A stretch of 64,000 nt of DNA from Fulvimonas soli (GTDB lineage: Bacteria > Pseudomonadota > Gammaproteobacteria > Xanthomonadales > Rhodanobacteraceae): positions 124,001 through 188,000 of the forward strand of contig NZ_QGHC01000002.1 of NCBI RefSeq assembly GCF_003148905.1, given 5' to 3'. How positions within the stretch are numbered: position 1 is the first letter of the stretch; the number at the start of each line of letters is the position of its first letter. A program made the position numbers and the translations under genes. The notes under the pieces are model-generated. The model searched no databases. It saw only the letters and a program-made list of their open reading frames with translations, and was not told the DNA's origin. Shown piece after piece: positions 9,644 to 19,649 of the stretch.

Positions 9644-10022
9644 GCGGTTCCCGGACGGTGGCGACGGGCGCTAGCGTAGCGTGAAAGCGCGGGGGGCTCG
9701 CCATGGCGGCGCCGGGTGACGAAGCGGCGCGAGGGACGCCATGCGCTGCGGATCGCCGTCGGGAATGGCCCGGACGCGGAGACGGACGAGCAAGCCCGTG
9801 ACGTCCTGCATGGCCGCTGCAACTCGATGCTTGAACGTGGCATCGCCCAAGCCGTCATTCCGGCGCAGGCCGGGATGACGGGCAAAGACGCGGACGCCGG
9901 CAATACATGGTGCGGCCACGAGGTTCCGAACGTCCGCGGAACGGCCCTGATTGACACGCCCACGCCACCGGCCAACCATCCGGCGACGTCCGCGACACGG
10001 GCGGCCGAGAGGGGAGCATCCC
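9644..10022. other. Intergenic region with one family C palindrome and a possible promoter
   Basis: No credible gene in these 379 bases. An imperfect palindrome at 9852-9881 (CCGTCATTCCGGC and its complement) is a single unit of the repeat family also found at 23770 and 61052. TTGACA at 9951-9956 with a weak AACCAT 17 bases later may be the promoter of the VOC gene; GAGAGGGGAG before the ATG at 10023 is its ribosome-binding site. Confidence 0.6.
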
Positions 10023-10391
10023 ATGACGATCACCGGCATCGTTCCGCAGTTGCGCACCACGGACATGGACGCATCGATCGGCTTCTACACGCAGAAGCTG
10101 GGCTTCGCCGTGGAGTTCAACTACCAGGACTTCTACGCGGGCATCCGCGCCGGGAACCGGCTGTTCCACCTCAAGCGGGTCGACGCGGCGGACCCTTCCA
10201 TCCCGTTCGTGGCGGAAGGTGGGCACTTCCACCTCTACTTCCAGGCCGAGGGCGTGGCCGCGCTCGCCGCCGCGCTCAAGGCGAAAGGCGTCGCCCTGGT
10301 GGAAGACGTGCACGAGACGCCGTGGGGCACGCGCGAGATCGTGCTGCGCGACGACCAGGGCCACACCCTGTACATCGGCGAGCCGCTGTAG
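10023..10391 (+). CDS. VOC-superfamily (glyoxalase/bleomycin-resistance fold) protein
   Basis: A 122-residue single-domain protein with two beta-alpha-beta-beta-beta modules. It begins ITGIVPQLRTTDMDASIGFYTQKLGF and has the second-half pattern HFHLYFQAEG...TPWGTREIVLRDDQGHTLYIGE. Metal-ligand candidates are H175-type equivalents in the HFHLYF strand and the terminal glutamate, but the substrate cannot be told from sequence. The start at ATG 10023 has a strong GAGGGGAG upstream; longer in-frame extensions are arginine-rich artefacts. It is convergent with purD. Confidence 0.8.
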   Translation: MTITGIVPQLRTTDMDASIGFYTQKLGFAVEFNYQDFYAGIRAGNRLFHLKRVDAADPSIPFVAEGGHFHLYFQAEGVAALAAALKAKGVALVEDVHETPWGTREIVLRDDQGHTLYIGEPL

Positions 10392-10413
10392 CCGCCGCGC
10401 GCGGCCGTGCGCT

Positions 10414-11697
10414 TCAGCCCCGCCGCAGCGCCCGGTGCGCGATGTCGCGCCGGCAGAACGCGCCGTCGAAGCGGAGCTTCGCCACCGCGGCGTAGGCGTG
10501 CTCGCGCGCCGCGGCGATGTCCCTGCCCAGCGCGCACACCGTGAGCACGCGGCCGCCGGCGGTGACCGCGCGCCCCTGCGCGTCGAGCTTCGTGCCGGCA
10601 TGGAACACCTTCACGTCGGGGCCGAAGGCGCCGTCCAGCCCCTCGATCGGGTCGCCGCTCCTCACCTTGCCGGGATAGCCGGCGGCGGCCATCACCACGC
10701 CGATCGACGGGCGCGCGTCCCACTGCGCGCGGGTGTGGTGCAGCTCGCCGTCCAGCGCGGCCTCGATCAGCTCGACCAGGTCGGACTTCAGGCGCAGCAT
10801 GATCGGCTGCGTCTCCGGGTCGCCGAAGCGCACGTTGAACTCGATCACCTTCGGCGCGCCGTCCTTGTCGATCATCAACCCGGCGTAGAGGAAGCCGATG
10901 AACGGCGCACCCTCGGCGGCCATGCCGCGCAGGGTGGGCTCGATCACCTCCTTCAGGATGCGCTTCTCCACCGCCGGCGTGACCACCGGCGCGGGCGAGT
11001 AGGCGCCCATGCCGCCGGTGTTGGGGCCGAGGTCGTTCTCGTCGCGGCGCTTGTGGTCCTGGCTGGACGCCATCGGCAGCGCGTGGCTGCCGTCGCTCAT
11101 CACGATGTAGCTGGCTTCCTCGCCTTCCAGGAATTCCTCGATCACCACCCGCGCGGAGGCGTCGCCGAAGGCGTGCGCGCCGAGCATGTCGCGCAGCGCC
11201 TGCTCGGCGTCGGCCAGGGTCAGCGCCACCACCACGCCCTTGCCCGCGGCCAGGCCGTCGGCCTTGATGACGATGGGCGCGCCGTGCTCGCGCACGTAGG
11301 CCAGCGCGCGGTTCAGTTCGGTGAACACCGCGTAGCGCGCGGTGGGGATGTTGTGGCGGAGCAGGAAGTCCTTGGCGAAGGCCTTGGAGCCCTCCAGCTG
11401 CGCGGCGATCGCGCGCGGGCCGAAGATGCGCAGGCCCGCGGCGCGGAACTTGTCCACCACGCCGGCCACCAGCGGCACCTCGGGGCCGACCACGGTGAGA
11501 TCGACCTTCTCGGCGCGGGCCAGCCGCAGCAGGCCGTCGACGTCGGCCGCCGCGACGTCCGCGTTGCGCACGCCGCGCTCACGCGCGGTGCCGGCGTTGC
11601 CGGGGGCGACGATCACCTCGTCCACGCGCGGCGACTGCTTGAGCTTCCACGCCAGCGCGTGCTCGCGCCCGCCGTTGCCGATGACCAGGACCTTCAT
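10414..11697 (-). CDS. purD: Phosphoribosylamine-glycine ligase
   Basis: Second step of purine synthesis: phosphoribosylamine plus glycine and ATP gives GAR. The 427-residue protein has the N-terminal [19 protein letters not shown] signature, the ATP-grasp domain with [18 protein letters not shown], the [14 protein letters not shown] motif, and the metal-binding [11 protein letters not shown] segment. The longer reading frame upstream of ATG 11697 belongs to the antisense of a neighbouring gene and is not part of it. purH is not next to it in this window. Confidence 0.97.
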   Translation of the reverse strand: MKVLVIGNGGREHALAWKLKQSPRVDEVIVAPGNAGTARERGVRNADVAAADVDGLLRLARAEKVDLTVVGPEVPLVAGVVDKFRAAGLRIFGPRAIAAQLEGSKAFAKDFLLRHNIPTARYAVFTELNRALAYVREHGAPIVIKADGLAAGKGVVVALTLADAEQALRDMLGAHAFGDASARVVIEEFLEGEEASYIVMSDGSHALPMASSQDHKRRDENDLGPNTGGMGAYSPAPVVTPAVEKRILKEVIEPTLRGMAAEGAPFIGFLYAGLMIDKDGAPKVIEFNVRFGDPETQPIMLRLKSDLVELIEAALDGELHHTRAQWDARPSIGVVMAAAGYPGKVRSGDPIEGLDGAFGPDVKVFHAGTKLDAQGRAVTAGGRVLTVCALGRDIAAAREHAYAAVAKLRFDGAFCRRDIAHRALRRG

Positions 11698-11780
11698 GAC
11701 TGCTCCGCTGCCGGGGGATCGCGCCGTGGCCGGCGCGGCGCGCCATTGTAGAGGCTGGCCGCCGGCGCGGCGACGCGGCT

Positions 11781-12398
11781 TCAGCCGGGCGCCGGCGCGG
11801 CCGCTTCCCGCCAGGGTTGCCAGCGGTACCAGGGTTCGTGGGCGAGGCGCAGCAGCGCGTGGTCCTCGTGGGTGTCGCCGTAGGCGTAGACGCGCGGGAA
11901 TCCGGCCAGCGCGAAGGCCTCGCGCACGCGCCGCGCCTTCTCCTCGCCCACGCACTGCGCGCCCAGATACCGGCCGGTGAGGTAACCCTCGCGCACGGCC
12001 AGCCGCGAGCCGATCAGCGCCAGCCCGTGCCGCCGGCACCACGGCGCCAGGAAGAGCTCCAGCCCGCCGGACACCACCGCCACGCAATCGCCGCGCGCGC
12101 GGTGCCAGGCGAGGCGCTCCATCGCCGCCGCGCGCAGCAGCCCGGGCAGCACCTGCGCGGCGAAGCGCTCGCCCGCCGCGGCCACCCGCGCCGCGGACAC
12201 GCCGCGGAAGGCGAAACCGATGGCCGCGGCGCGGATGCGGCAGCCCGAGACCAGGCCGGCCTTGTAGCCCACGTAGAGCGGCGCCAGCGCGATGCGGCCC
12301 GCCGCGACGCGGGCCGGCGGCGCGGCGAACGCGAGGAAATCGGGAAAGGTCTCGCGCGTGGTGAGGGTGCCGTCGAAGTCGAACAGGGCGAGGTTCAT
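11781..12398 (-). CDS. HAD-IB family phosphatase (SerB-like)
   Basis: A 205-residue HAD hydrolase. Motif I is DFDGTLT (nucleophile D8, acid/base D10), the SGG motif follows in [13 protein letters not shown], and motif IV is [11 protein letters not shown]. The helical cap between motifs I and II is of the C1 type found in phosphoserine phosphatase-like proteins. True SerB proteins are longer and this one lacks the ACT region, so a different phosphomonoester is likely. Start ATG 12398 agrees with family starts; the in-frame extension upstream runs through an intergenic repeat. Confidence 0.85.
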   Translation of the reverse strand: MNLALFDFDGTLTTRETFPDFLAFAAPPARVAAGRIALAPLYVGYKAGLVSGCRIRAAAIGFAFRGVSAARVAAAGERFAAQVLPGLLRAAAMERLAWHRARGDCVAVVSGGLELFLAPWCRRHGLALIGSRLAVREGYLTGRYLGAQCVGEEKARRVREAFALAGFPRVYAYGDTHEDHALLRLAHEPWYRWQPWREAAAPAPG

Positions 12399-12413
12399 GC
12401 GCAACGCTCCAGC

Positions 12414-12550
12414 CTTGCTCCCTCTCCCCGCCGGGGAGAGGGCCGGGGTGAGGGGATGGGGCCTGCGCCGGCGGCGATCGAAGCGCGCTTCGGCCCAACG
12501 ATGCCGCAAGATCGGCCCCTCACCTCATGCCTCTCCCCGGAGGGGAGAGG
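12414..12550. repeat. Inverted pair of intergenic repeats, family B
   Basis: One unit at 12414-12455 reads CTTGCTCCCTCTCCCCGCC followed by GGGGAGAGGGCCGGGGTGAGGGG; a second, opposite unit ends at 12550 (CCCCTCACCTCATGCCTCTC, then CCGGAGGGGAGAGG). Each contains its own CTCTCCCC/GGGGAGAG stem. The same head-to-head arrangement is repeated between fmt and rsmB (21231-21434). Confidence 0.85.
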
Positions 12551-12582
12551 ATGCGCATGGGCGAGGCCCCTGGGGCAGGCCT

Positions 12583-13953
12583 TCAGGCGTGGTGCGCCAG
12601 CAAAGCCAGCAGCGCCGCGCGCGGCAGCTTGCCGGTCTCGTTGCGTGGCAGCGCGTCGACCAGCCGCAGCGGGCGCGGCAGGAACACCGGGTCGATGGCG
12701 CGGCGCAGCGCGTCGAGGATGGCGTGCTCATCGAGGCCCGGCGCCACCGCCAGCGCGGCGATGCGGCGCACGCCGATCGGGTCGGCCTCGTCGAGCTGGA
12801 ACACCACGCCGTCGATGACGCCCGGGACCGCCAGCAGGCGGTGCGTGAGGTCGCCCAGCGAGGCGCGCTTGCCGGCGATCTCCAGCAGGTCGGCCTGGCG
12901 CCCGCGCAGGCGGAAGCGGCGGCCGCCGTCGTGCAGGCTGACGATGTCGGCCAGCGTGGCCGGCGCCTCCAGCTGCGGCGCCTGCACCAGCGTGCCGTCG
13001 GGCTGCGGGTGCAGCGCGACGCCGGGATAGAGCCGCCAGTCCTCGTCCACCACGAGCCGGCGGTGGGCGAAGGCGCAGGTCTCGGTGGAGCCGAACACCT
13101 CCAGCAGCGGCGCGCCGAAGCGGCGCTCCGCCGCCCGCGCCAGGTCCGCCGGCAGCGGCGCGGTGGCCGACAGCATCGCCGCCAGCGGCGGCAGCCCGAT
13201 GCCCGAGTCGACCAGCGCGCGCAGGTGCACCGGCGTGGTCACCAGCACGCGCGGCGCCGGCGCCTCGGCCAGCGCGCGCGCGACGTCGGCGGGGAAGAAC
13301 GGCCGCGCCGCGTGCACCGCCACGCCGCCGAGCAGCGGCAGCAGCACCGACATCTCCAGCCCGAAGGTGTGCTGCGGCGGCACCGTGGCGACCACGGTGA
13401 ACGACTCGCCCGCGACCGCCGCCAGCATCGCGCGGTTGCCCGCGGTGCCGGCGTGCAGGCCACGCCAGGTCTTCGGATGCGGGCGCGGCGCGCCGGTGGA
13501 GCCGGAGGTGTAGGCGATCGACGCCACCTGGCCGGCCGGCAGCAACGGCAGCGCGAGGTCGCTGCCGGCGGCGACGCCGTCCAGCGGCGGCAGGCGGTGG
13601 TAGCCCGGCGGCGCCGGGTCCAGCGCCTGGTCGCCCAGCGCGTAGCTGCCCGGGTGCGCCGCCATCGCCTCCTCCACCGCCTGCGGCGCGCGCGAGGGCG
13701 GCAGCAGGTTGGCCTGGCCGCGCAGCGCGATGGCGCAGAAGGCGACCAGGAAGGCGTAGCGGTCCTCGCACAGGTTCACCGCCGCCGGTGCGGGCGGCAG
13801 CGCGGCGGCCACCGCCTGCACCTGCGCCAGGAAGGCGGCGGCGCTCACCGCGCGGCCGTCGCGCCAGGCCAGGACGCGCGCCGGGTCGTCCATGCACAGC
13901 AGCGGCAGCGGCTCGCCGGACTCGTGCTGGTAGGTGTCGTAGACGATCGCCAC
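12583..13953 (-). CDS. AMP-dependent acyl/aryl-CoA or carrier-protein ligase
   Basis: ANL-superfamily adenylating enzyme of 456 residues, on the short side for the family. The ATP P-loop is YTSGSTGAPRPHPKTW near residue 148, the A5 motif is VFGSTETCAFAHRR, the A8 hinge is GRQADLLEIAGKR, and the A10 lysine sits in NETGKLPRAALL close to the C-terminus. The size and the HRR after the STE motif recall ligases of xanthomonadin/aryl polyene clusters, but no ketosynthase, dehydratase or carrier gene is next to it, so substrate is open. It lies downstream of tsaC and topA. Confidence 0.75.
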   Translation of the reverse strand: MAIVYDTYQHESGEPLPLLCMDDPARVLAWRDGRAVSAAAFLAQVQAVAAALPPAPAAVNLCEDRYAFLVAFCAIALRGQANLLPPSRAPQAVEEAMAAHPGSYALGDQALDPAPPGYHRLPPLDGVAAGSDLALPLLPAGQVASIAYTSGSTGAPRPHPKTWRGLHAGTAGNRAMLAAVAGESFTVVATVPPQHTFGLEMSVLLPLLGGVAVHAARPFFPADVARALAEAPAPRVLVTTPVHLRALVDSGIGLPPLAAMLSATAPLPADLARAAERRFGAPLLEVFGSTETCAFAHRRLVVDEDWRLYPGVALHPQPDGTLVQAPQLEAPATLADIVSLHDGGRRFRLRGRQADLLEIAGKRASLGDLTHRLLAVPGVIDGVVFQLDEADPIGVRRIAALAVAPGLDEHAILDALRRAIDPVFLPRPLRLVDALPRNETGKLPRAALLALLAHHA

Positions 13954-14086
13954 GCCGAAACGCTCCCGAATGCGCCCATGCCGGCAGCTATGCCGCCGGG
14001 CGTCGCAATCCCATGTGAATGCCCCCGTTGCCCATCCCGCGCCGGTTCATCTTCGCCCGCGGCGTCCGCCGGCGCGCCCCGGATGG

Positions 14087-14659
14087 TCAGCCGCGGATGA
14101 TAGCGCCGGTGCGCGCATCGCGGATCGTGGTGGGGCTGGCCAGCCCGCCGAGCGGCGCGTCGAGCACGCCGTCCAGCGCGTCGCCGAAGTAGTCCAGCGC
14201 GGCCTGCGCGGAACGCGCCGGCGGCTGGCCGTGCGGGTTGGCGCTGGTGGATACCAGCGCGCCGCCGAAGGCGCGGCACAGCGCGGCGGCCGGCGCGTGC
14301 GCGGTGACGCGCAGCGCGATGCCCTCGTGCGCGCCGGCCACCCAGGGCGGCACCGCGGCCGAGCGCGGGAAGATCCAGGTGTGCGGGCCCGGCCAGCTGG
14401 CCTGCGCGCGCGCCAGCGCCTCGGCCGGCAGCGCGGCGAGGTCGACGTAGCGCTCGACCTGCGCGAACCCGGCGGCGATCAGCAGCACGCCCTGCGTGGA
14501 CGGGCGCCGCTTGAGCGCGAAGATCCGCTCGAAGGCGTCGCGGTCGTGCGGATCGCAGCCCAGCCCGTACACCGCCTCGGTGGGATAGGCCAGCACGCCG
14601 CCCGCGCGCAGCAGCGCGGCGGCGGCGTCCAGCTCGGCCAGGGTGTAGCGGCGCGTCAC
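14087..14659 (-). CDS. tsaC: Threonylcarbamoyl-AMP synthase (TsaC/Sua5/YrdC)
   Basis: Makes threonylcarbamoyl-AMP for the t6A37 modification of ANN-decoding tRNAs. The 190-residue single YrdC domain has the KxR-type site in FALKRRPSTQGVLLI, the PTEAVYGLGCDP motif and STSANPHGQP. Its start is GTG at 14659, overlapping the topA stop in a GTGA four-base overlap, which supports translational coupling. The C-terminal extension of Sua5 is absent, so it is the short TsaC form. Confidence 0.92.
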   Translation of the reverse strand: MTRRYTLAELDAAAALLRAGGVLAYPTEAVYGLGCDPHDRDAFERIFALKRRPSTQGVLLIAAGFAQVERYVDLAALPAEALARAQASWPGPHTWIFPRSAAVPPWVAGAHEGIALRVTAHAPAAALCRAFGGALVSTSANPHGQPPARSAQAALDYFGDALDGVLDAPLGGLASPTTIRDARTGAIIRG

Positions 14660-17115
14660 TCGGCGCCGCTCTGCTTCGCCGCCGTCTTGCGGGCCGTGGC
14701 CTTCTTCGCCGCGGTCTTCTTGGCGGCGGTCTTCTTCGCCGCGGCCTTTCTGGCCGTGCCCTTCTTCGCCGCCGGCTCCTTCGCCGCTGCGGCCTTCTTC
14801 GCGGCGAAGCGGCCCTTCTTGGCCGGCGCGGCGGCGAGCAGCTCCAGGCACTGCGCCTCGGTGAGGTCCTTCGGCTCGACGTCCTTGGGGATGCGCGCGT
14901 TCTTCGCGCCGTCGGTGATGTACGGGCCGTAGCGGCCGTTGAGCACCTGCACGCCGTTGCCGAAGTCCTTGATCACGCGGTTGGCGATCAGCTCCAGCTT
15001 CTCGCGCACGATCTGCAGCGCGCGCGGCAGCTCGATGGTGTAGGGGTCGTCCTCCGGCTTGAGCGAGGCGTAGGTCGAGCCCTGCTTGACGAACGGCCCG
15101 AAGCGGCCGATGCCCACGCTCACCTCCTCGCCGTTCTCGGCGACGCCGAGCTTGCGCGGCAGCCTGAACAGCTCCAGCGCTTCCTCCAGCGTGATGGTGT
15201 GCATGCTCTGGCCGGGGCGCAGCGAGGCGAACTGCAGCTTCTCGTCCGCGTCCTTGTCGCCGATCTGCGCGTACGGCCCGTAGCGGCCCAGCCGCACCGA
15301 CACCGGCTTGCCGCTCTTGGGATCGACGCCCAGCTCGCGCGCGCCGGTGGCCTCGCTGCGGTCCACCGTCTCGGTCTTCTCCTCCACCTGGCGCTTGAAC
15401 GGCTGCCAGAAGCGCTGCATCAGCGGCACCCAGGCCTCCTCGCCGCGGCTGACCGCGTCCAGCTCGTCCTCCAGCTTGGCGGTGAAGTCGTAGTCGACGT
15501 AGCGGGTGAAGTGCTGGGTGAGGAACTTGCTCACCGCGCGGCCCACGTCGGTGGGCTTGAAGCGGCGGTTGTCCAGGAACACGTACTCGCGGTTGAGCAG
15601 CACCTGGATGATGCTGGCGTAGGTGGACGGGCGGCCGATGCCGTACTCCTCCAGCGCCTTGACCAGGCTCGCCTCCGAGTAGCGCGGCGGCGGCTCGGTG
15701 AAGTGCTGCTCGGCGAGGATGTCGGAGAGCGCCACCTGCTCGCCCACCGCCAGCCTCGGCAGGCGGCGGCCCTCGTCGTCGTCCTCGGCGTTCTTCTGGT
15801 CGCGGCCCTCCTCGTACACGGCGAGGAAGCCCGGGTCGACCACGGTGGTGCCGGTGGCGCGGAACGCGGCCGGGCCGCCCGCGGCGTGCGGCAGCTCGAA
15901 GTCCACCGACACCGTGTTGAGCGTGGCGTGGACCATCTGGCAGGCCACGGTGCGCTTCCAGATCAGCTCGTACAGCTTGCGCTGCTCGTCGGTGAGGAAG
16001 GCGGCCACCTCGCGCGGCATGCGCAGCGCCGAGGTGGGACGGATCGCCTCGTGCGCCTCCTGCGCGTTCTTCGACTTGGCCTTGTAGACCTGCGCGTGGT
16101 CCGGCAGCGCCTTGGCGCCGAAGTCGCGCGCGATCAGCTGGCGCAGCTCGGCCACCGCGTCGTCGGCCAGCGCCACCGAGTCGGTGCGCATGTAGGTGAT
16201 CAGGCCGACGTTGCCCTCGCTGCCCAGCGCCACGCCCTCGTACAGGCCCTGCGCCACCTTCATCGTGCGGCTGGTGGAGAAGCCGAGCTTGCGCGCGGCC
16301 TCCTGCTGCAGGGTGGAGGTGGTGAACGGCGGCGCCGGGCGGCGCTTGCGCTCCTTGGAGCCGACCTCGCTGACGGTGAGGCGGCCGTGCGCGGCCTCCT
16401 TCAGCGCCGCGCGCGCGGCCATCGCGTCGGCCTCGTTGGTGAGGTCGAACTGCTCGAACTTCTTGCCGTGGAGCCTGGTGAGCTTGGCGCCGAAGTCGCC
16501 TTCCGGGTGGCGCAGCCGGGCCTCGACGGTCCAGTACTCGCGCGCCCGGAACGCCTCGATCTCCTCCTCGCGCTCGACGATCATGCGCAGCGCCGGCGAC
16601 TGCACGCGGCCGGCGGACAGGCCGCGCTGCACCTTGCGCCACAGCACCGGCGAGAGGTTGAAGCCGACCAGGTAGTCCAGCGCGCGGCGCGCCTGCTGGG
16701 CGTCGACCAGGTCGTGCGAGAGCTGGCGCGGGTTGGCCACGGCGGCCTTGATCGCCTTGGGCGTGATCTCGGAGAACACCACCCGGTGCAGCTGCTTGCC
16801 GTCGGTGAGGCCGCGCTGCTTGAGGATCTCGCTGATGTGCCAGCTGATCGCCTCGCCCTCGCGGTCCAAGTCGGTGGCGAGGTAGATGTCGTCGGCCTGC
16901 CTGGCCGCCTTGGCGATGGCGTCGACGTGCTTCTCGTTGCGCTCGATCACCTCGTAGTTCATGGCGAAGCCGCGCTCGGGGTCGACCGCGCCCTCCTTCG
17001 GCACCAGGTCGCGCACATGGCCGTAGGAGGCCAGGACCTGGAAGTCCTTGCCGAGGTATTTGTTGATCGTCTTGGCCTTGGCGGGCGACTCGACGATGAG
17101 CAGGTTCTTGGCCAT
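14656..17115 (-). CDS. topA: DNA topoisomerase I
   Basis: Type IA topoisomerase that relaxes negative supercoils. The 819-residue protein begins with the Toprim domain (AKNLLIVESPAKAKTINKYL) and has the catalytic tyrosine Y308 in LITYMRTDS. After the core come topoisomerase C-terminal repeats of the GRFGPFVKQG / GRYGPYI type instead of cysteine zinc ribbons. The last 45 residues are a lysine-alanine tail of repeated AAKK units, resembling histone H1. ATG 17115 is favoured because the upstream frame has no family similarity. Confidence 0.96.
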   Translation of the reverse strand: MAKNLLIVESPAKAKTINKYLGKDFQVLASYGHVRDLVPKEGAVDPERGFAMNYEVIERNEKHVDAIAKAARQADDIYLATDLDREGEAISWHISEILKQRGLTDGKQLHRVVFSEITPKAIKAAVANPRQLSHDLVDAQQARRALDYLVGFNLSPVLWRKVQRGLSAGRVQSPALRMIVEREEEIEAFRAREYWTVEARLRHPEGDFGAKLTRLHGKKFEQFDLTNEADAMAARAALKEAAHGRLTVSEVGSKERKRRPAPPFTTSTLQQEAARKLGFSTSRTMKVAQGLYEGVALGSEGNVGLITYMRTDSVALADDAVAELRQLIARDFGAKALPDHAQVYKAKSKNAQEAHEAIRPTSALRMPREVAAFLTDEQRKLYELIWKRTVACQMVHATLNTVSVDFELPHAAGGPAAFRATGTTVVDPGFLAVYEEGRDQKNAEDDDEGRRLPRLAVGEQVALSDILAEQHFTEPPPRYSEASLVKALEEYGIGRPSTYASIIQVLLNREYVFLDNRRFKPTDVGRAVSKFLTQHFTRYVDYDFTAKLEDELDAVSRGEEAWVPLMQRFWQPFKRQVEEKTETVDRSEATGARELGVDPKSGKPVSVRLGRYGPYAQIGDKDADEKLQFASLRPGQSMHTITLEEALELFRLPRKLGVAENGEEVSVGIGRFGPFVKQGSTYASLKPEDDPYTIELPRALQIVREKLELIANRVIKDFGNGVQVLNGRYGPYITDGAKNARIPKDVEPKDLTEAQCLELLAAAPAKKGRFAAKKAAAAKEPAAKKGTARKAAAKKTAAKKTAAKKATARKTAAKQSGAE

Positions 17116-17247
17116 GCGGGGGAAATTCCTGGGAAGGCGCCTCCCGGCAGGGCGGCGGACGCATATATCTAGTTGAGCCATGCCCCTGCGACGGCTGTCA
17201 AGCTGGATCGAGTGAAATCGCGGCGGGGCAAGGGCTTGCGTGATTTT

Positions 17248-18381
17248 TCAGCCGGGCAGGCGCTGGTAGCGGTTGCCGGGCAGGCCGGCGACGGCCCCCT
17301 CCAGCTCCAGCATCAGCAGCATCGAGGACAGCGCCGGCGCGGACAGGCCGGTGCGGCCGGCCAGCTCGTCCAGCCCGGCCGGCTCGTGGCCCAGCGCGTC
17401 GAGCAGGGCGCGGTAGTCGGGATCGTCCCGCCAGGTGGCGGGGGCGGCCGCCCCGGCCGACGGCTCCTCCTCCGCCAGCCGCGCCGCCAGCACGCCGCCC
17501 TGCGCCCGCGCGGCCGGGGCCAGCGCCTCGGACACCTCGGCCGGCTCCTCCACCAGCCGGGCACCGTCGCGGATCAGCCGGTGGCAGCCGCGCGCCAGCG
17601 GGTTGTCGATCGAGCCGGGCAGGGCGAACACCTCGCGGCCTTCCTCGCCGGCCAGCCGCGCGGTGATCAGCGAGCCGGACTGCAGGCCCGCCTCGACCAC
17701 CAGCGTGCCCAGGCTCAGCCCCGCGATGATGCGGTTGCGGCGCGGGAAATGGTCGGCGCGCGCGGCGGTGCCGGGCGGGAATTCGCTGACCAGCGCGCCC
17801 TGCGCCGCGATCCGCCGCGCCAGCTCCTGGTGCTTGCGCGGATACACCCGGTCCGGCCCGGTGCCGACCACCGCCACGGTGGGCGCGCCGGCGTCCAGCG
17901 CGGCCGCGTGGGCGGCGCCGTCGATGCCGTCGGCCATGCCGCTGGTGACCACGTAGCCGGCCAGCGCCAGCGCGCGGGCGAAGCGCTTGGCGTGCGCGAG
18001 GCCGGCCGGGCTGGCGCCGCGCGCGCCCACCACGGCCACCTGCGGGCGCAGCAGCAGCGCCGCGTCGCCGGCCACGAACAGCGCCGCCGGCGGCTGCGCG
18101 AGGGCGTCCAGCTGCGGCGGGAAGTCCGCCTCGTCGCAGCGCAGCAGGCGGTGGCCGGGCGCGGCCAGCCAGGCCAGGTCGGCGGCCAGGCGCGCCTCGT
18201 CCGGCCGCTCCAGCCAGGCGCGCGCCGGCTCGTCCAGGCCGGCGCCGGGCCGGCGCAGGCGCGCCAGCGCGGCCAGCACGTCGCCGCCGGCGTCGGCCAG
18301 CCGCGCGCGCAGGCCGCCCGGCCCGAGGCCGGGCGTGCGCAGCAGGACCAGCCAGGCGCGGGTTCGCTCGTCGGCGTGCAT
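17248..18381 (-). CDS. dprA: DNA-processing protein DprA
   Basis: Loads RecA on single-stranded DNA entering during natural transformation. The 377-residue protein has an N-terminal helical SAM-like region, a Rossmann domain with [11 protein letters not shown] and the downstream [12 protein letters not shown] and [12 protein letters not shown] motifs, and a C-terminal winged-helix (about residues 320-375) ending NRYQRLPG. It sits between topA and the LysM gene, the usual place in this order of bacteria. A terminator of the LysM gene lies just upstream, so dprA needs its own promoter or read-through. Confidence 0.95.
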   Translation of the reverse strand: MHADERTRAWLVLLRTPGLGPGGLRARLADAGGDVLAALARLRRPGAGLDEPARAWLERPDEARLAADLAWLAAPGHRLLRCDEADFPPQLDALAQPPAALFVAGDAALLLRPQVAVVGARGASPAGLAHAKRFARALALAGYVVTSGMADGIDGAAHAAALDAGAPTVAVVGTGPDRVYPRKHQELARRIAAQGALVSEFPPGTAARADHFPRRNRIIAGLSLGTLVVEAGLQSGSLITARLAGEEGREVFALPGSIDNPLARGCHRLIRDGARLVEEPAEVSEALAPAARAQGGVLAARLAEEEPSAGAAAPATWRDDPDYRALLDALGHEPAGLDELAGRTGLSAPALSSMLLMLELEGAVAGLPGNRYQRLPG

Positions 18382-18410
18382 CGGGCGCAGTCTACGTGCC
18401 GGCGGGCAAG

Positions 18411-18437
18411 AAAAACGGCGCGGCCAAGGCCGCGCCG
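18411..18437 (-). terminator. Rho-independent terminator of the LysM gene
   Basis: Perfect 10-bp stem CGGCGCGGCC/GGCCGCGCCG (18416-18425 with 18428-18437) with a two-base loop; on the minus strand it is followed by TTTTT. It is 26 bases past the LysM stop codon. Confidence 0.9.
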
Positions 18438-18462
18438 TGCTGTCGGAGAATGCCGATCGGAG

Positions 18463-19590
18463 CTATTCCGGCAGGGTCAGCTTGCCGCCGACGTGCACCG
18501 GCTTGAGGCCGTCCATGATCAGCCCGTAGCTGACCCGGTCGAAGGTGCGGAACACCATCACGTGGCCGACGAACTCGTCGGGCAGGGTGACGCGGTGGCC
18601 GGTGCCGCGGTTCCAGCTGTTGCTGGCCACGTCGTCGGCGATGGTCTCGCCCGGCTGCCAGATCGAGTAGGTCTGGCCGTTCTCCACGCCGTCCTTCGCG
18701 CCGATCGACAGCGCCACCACCTGGCGGCGGCCGGCGGCGTCCAGCACGTCCTCGCTGAAGGCGATCACGCGCGCGTTGCCGGGCACCGCCTTGGGCGCGT
18801 GCGGGTAGTAGTAGGCGTCGTAGGGCTTGTCGTCGATCGGCAGGATGCGGTCGCCCTTGCGGATCTCCTCGGTGGAGTCGAGCAGCAGCAGGGTGCTCGG
18901 GTCGCCGCCGCGCAGCACCTCGGCGGTGCCGATCACGCTGACCTCCACGCCCAGGTCCCTGCCGCGGCCGTAGTGGCCGTCGTTGCGGAAGTCCTCCGAC
19001 CAGGGCGTGCGCACGGTCGACACGTCGCTGTCGAGCATGTGGCCGACGATCTCCTCGCTGTCGCCGGCGTCGTTCTTGCCGAAGCCGCGGAACACGTGGG
19101 TGGGGCGCACGATCGCCCAGCGCTGGCCGGGCTGGGCGTCGAGCCTGCGCACGTAGACGTTCTGGCCCACCGCGCCGCGCAGGCGCGCCTCCTCGAAGCC
19201 GACCACGTAGGGCGCGTCGCGCAGCTGGCCGGAATCGACCACGCGCATCTCCTTGAGGAACATGCGCAGCTCCGACAGCGGGATCGCCGGCACCGGCTCG
19301 CCCTCGGTGCGCACGCGCGGCTGCAGGCCCAGGCGCGGGCCGTTGATGAAGGACAGGTTGAGCACGTCGCCCGGGTAGATCAGGTGCGGGTTCCGCACCT
19401 GCGGGTTGGCCTGCCAGATTTCCGGCCACAGCCAGGGCTTGGAGAGGAACTTGGCGGAGATGTCCCACAGCGTGTCGCCGCGGCGCACGGTATAGGTGTC
19501 CGGGTGGTCGGCGCGCAGCTGGGCGCCGGCGGCGTAGACGGCCACGGTGACCAGCATGCCGGCCAGCAGCCCGATGGACTTTCTGAACAT
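18463..19590 (-). CDS. Exported LysM-domain protein
   Basis: A 375-residue protein with an N-terminal signal or anchor segment (about residues 5-25), then one LysM domain at about 32-82 ([17 protein letters not shown]...[10 protein letters not shown]) that binds peptidoglycan, then a 290-residue beta-rich region of unknown fold. The gene sits divergently from def, an arrangement typical of Xanthomonadales and other gammaproteobacteria. No peptidase motif is seen, so a structural or regulatory wall role is more likely than hydrolysis. Confidence 0.87.
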   Translation of the reverse strand: MFRKSIGLLAGMLVTVAVYAAGAQLRADHPDTYTVRRGDTLWDISAKFLSKPWLWPEIWQANPQVRNPHLIYPGDVLNLSFINGPRLGLQPRVRTEGEPVPAIPLSELRMFLKEMRVVDSGQLRDAPYVVGFEEARLRGAVGQNVYVRRLDAQPGQRWAIVRPTHVFRGFGKNDAGDSEEIVGHMLDSDVSTVRTPWSEDFRNDGHYGRGRDLGVEVSVIGTAEVLRGGDPSTLLLLDSTEEIRKGDRILPIDDKPYDAYYYPHAPKAVPGNARVIAFSEDVLDAAGRRQVVALSIGAKDGVENGQTYSIWQPGETIADDVASNSWNRGTGHRVTLPDEFVGHVMVFRTFDRVSYGLIMDGLKPVHVGGKLTLPE

Positions 19591-19649
19591 AAGCGGGATT
19601 CCCCCTACCCCCGAGGCTTTTCGAGTGTATCCGAACCGTTAACACGCGC

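Noticed and set aside
7535-9679. A 714-codon plus-strand frame opposite the MFS-acyltransferase gene
   Set aside because: Translation is Arg/His/Gln-rich without domains; the minus-strand frame has clear MFS and PlsC motifs.
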